Below, one piece after another: positions 52,395 to 53,495 of a DNA stretch of 53,495 bases. Under the pieces are notes generated by a model, which worked only from the letters and a program-made list of their open reading frames with translations, was not told where the DNA came from and did not search any database. Both the position numbers and the translations under genes were made by a program. Source of the DNA: Nitrososphaerota archaeon (lineage in GTDB: Archaea; Thermoproteota; Nitrososphaeria; Nitrososphaerales; Nitrosopumilaceae); contig JAGWGA010000010.1 in assembly GCA_028867675.1 (NCBI GenBank), positions 1-53,495 on the forward strand. The letters are read 5' to 3'. Numbering within the stretch: position 1 is the stretch's first letter; each line of letters starts with the position of its first letter.

Positions 52395-53445
52395 CTTTTC
52401 TGCTAAGGGAAGAAAGTATCTTGTTAAAAAAATTGTTTGTTGTACTACTAGAAACGTTAATGGGAACATAAATGTCATCAGGAAATGTTTTGATTAGTTC
52501 TATATCTGAAACGAGTTTCTTGTCTTCCAGCTCTTTGTATCTCTTAGATATCTGCTCTTTGTTTCTAAGAATATCAATCTCCGCCCTTATTTTTGATACT
52601 AAAAATCCTTTATAGATATAGAAAAACCAAACCAGAATATCTACAAGTATTAGTGAAGGAAGTATCTTGCGATATGTTTTCTTGGAATAATGAGTTAGTA
52701 TGCAATATCGTCTATTTCTTTCCAGCCAGAAGAATTTTTTTGCACTCCATTTGAGGATGTAGCTCTCAGCATGATAAATAACTGCAGATGGTACGAAATA
52801 CGATTTGATCCCTAGCTGTGAAGCTCGCCAACCAAGATCAAGATCATCATGATATAGAAAAAGAAATGGATCAAGAAAATCCAGACTTTTAAGAACAGAT
52901 GTAGAAGTAAACAGACATGTCCCAGAAGCATATCCAATTTGTTCAATTTCATTTCTCTGATTGTTATCTCTTAATCCCTTGTCTCTTGCAAATCCAAAAC
53001 CAAATAGATGAAGCATATTTCCTGTGCTTTGGAGGATTCCTTTTTCGTAAAGTGAGAGTATCTTTGGTTGGTAAAGTCCTATGCCTTTTTTTCTATATGC
53101 ATCAAGTAGACCAATTAACCAATTTGGTTCAACTATTGTATCCGGATTTAGTATAACTATGAATTCTCCGTTAGCATTTCTTATTCCTACATTATTTCCT
53201 TCACAATATCCCAAATTAGTTTCATTTCTAATTACGTGAATTTTATCAAATCTTTCTTTACATGTTACATGACTCTTATCTGATGAGGCATTATCTACTA
53301 CAATTATCTCAATATTCTTGTAATTACTCTTGAATACTGAATCAACACAATTTAACAATAATTCTCCTGCATTGTAATTAAGAATGACAATACTGACTAG
53401 AGGTTGATGTTCAGTAGACAATTCTATTCTAAAAACGTACCACAA
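52372..53445 (-). CDS. Family 2 glycosyltransferase (rhamnosyltransferase-like)
   Basis: The 357-residue protein has the GT-A pattern VSIVILNYNAGELLLNCVDSV, VVDNASSDKS, the metal-binding region ILNPDTIVEPNWL, and the acceptor part FLFLYHDDLDLGWRASQLG, as in WcaA/rhamnosyltransferase-like enzymes. A hydrophobic stretch near residue 270 (ILPSLILVDILVWFFYIY) may sit at the membrane. The listed start is TTG 53445; TTG 53421 is an alternative closer to the homologous core. It shows the glycan island continues to the right edge. Convergent with acpS. Confidence 0.84.
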   Translation of the reverse strand: MWYVFRIELSTEHQPLVSIVILNYNAGELLLNCVDSVFKSNYKNIEIIVVDNASSDKSHVTCKERFDKIHVIRNETNLGYCEGNNVGIRNANGEFIVILNPDTIVEPNWLIGLLDAYRKKGIGLYQPKILSLYEKGILQSTGNMLHLFGFGFARDKGLRDNNQRNEIEQIGYASGTCLFTSTSVLKSLDFLDPFLFLYHDDLDLGWRASQLGIKSYFVPSAVIYHAESYILKWSAKKFFWLERNRRYCILTHYSKKTYRKILPSLILVDILVWFFYIYKGFLVSKIRAEIDILRNKEQISKRYKELEDKKLVSDIELIKTFPDDIYVPINVSSSTTNNFFNKILSSLSRKAKNSILS

Positions 53446-53495
53446 TTACAGTTCTTAAGTTTGAGTGAGTAATCATTGTAAATATTAAAGTGAAA

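Noticed and set aside
24825-53495. Mobile genetic element as carrier of the glycan island
   Set aside because: No transposase, integrase, terminal repeats or attachment site was seen; only the gene content and composition hint at transfer.
1-53495. CRISPR array or tandem repeats
   Set aside because: No regularly spaced direct repeats were seen anywhere by eye.

Overview
The window looks like a chromosome piece of a mesophilic ammonia-oxidising archaeon (Nitrososphaerota/Thaumarchaeota, Nitrosopumilus/Nitrosarchaeum type). The evidence is an archaeal gene set (GatD/GatE amidotransferase, CDC48, pelota, ribosomal protein L2, a 7S-type SRP RNA, a tetraether-lipid-synthase-like radical SAM protein), a bacterial-type GrpE-DnaK-DnaJ set inside this archaeal context, low G+C by eye, many TTG/GTG starts, and TATA boxes about 25-35 bases before start codons, which implies mostly leaderless transcripts. 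No ammonia-oxidation gene lies in the window, so the assignment is an inference from gene families.

Bases 1-24.8 kb are core genome. In order: a partial membrane-anchored protein; threonine synthase translationally coupled to a fused ubiquitin-like/E1-like protein; a DUF354 glycosyltransferase-like protein divergent from an unrecognised Rossmann protein; grpE-dnaK-dnaJ plus a HAD nucleotidase; tRNA-Leu(CAG); gatE and gatD; cdc48 divergent from rpl2; acylphosphatase; a DUF5655-like protein; SRP RNA; the tRNA thiolase ncsA; a site-2 protease; cutA; pelota; an unknown protein; a YjbQ protein; a 51-residue zinc-ribbon protein; a DtxR-TrmB regulator pair; and the tetraether synthase candidate.

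Bases 24.8-53.5 kb are a surface-glycan island that runs to the right edge. It holds nucleotide-sugar enzymes (GalE-like epimerase, UDP-HexNAcA-type dehydrogenase, GalU, dTDP-glucose 4,6-dehydratase, a further SDR), two DegT/StrS aminotransferases, a glutaminase-less asparagine-synthase-like amidase, two hexapeptide acyltransferases, three methyltransferases, a 2OG-Fe(II) oxygenase-like protein, a polysaccharide deacetylase, several GT-A and GT-B glycosyltransferases, a GT39-like membrane glycosyltransferase and a Wzx-like flippase. Many genes are single units in alternating orientation, each with its own TATA box. No transposase, integrase or CRISPR array was seen.

The most interesting part is a compact four-gene run at 49.6-52.4 kb: FkbH-like HAD protein, acyl carrier protein, MaoC (R)-hydratase and AcpS-type phosphopantetheinyl transferase. 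This is a self-contained carrier-protein pathway in a lineage not known for fatty acid synthase. With the dehydratase, aminotransferases and hexapeptide acyltransferases nearby, it suggests ACP-bound hydroxyacyl or glyceryl groups being added to amino sugars of the cell-surface glycan. A second possible tailoring step is ammonia-dependent amidation of a uronic acid by the dehydrogenase/amidase pair at 27.6-30.2 kb.
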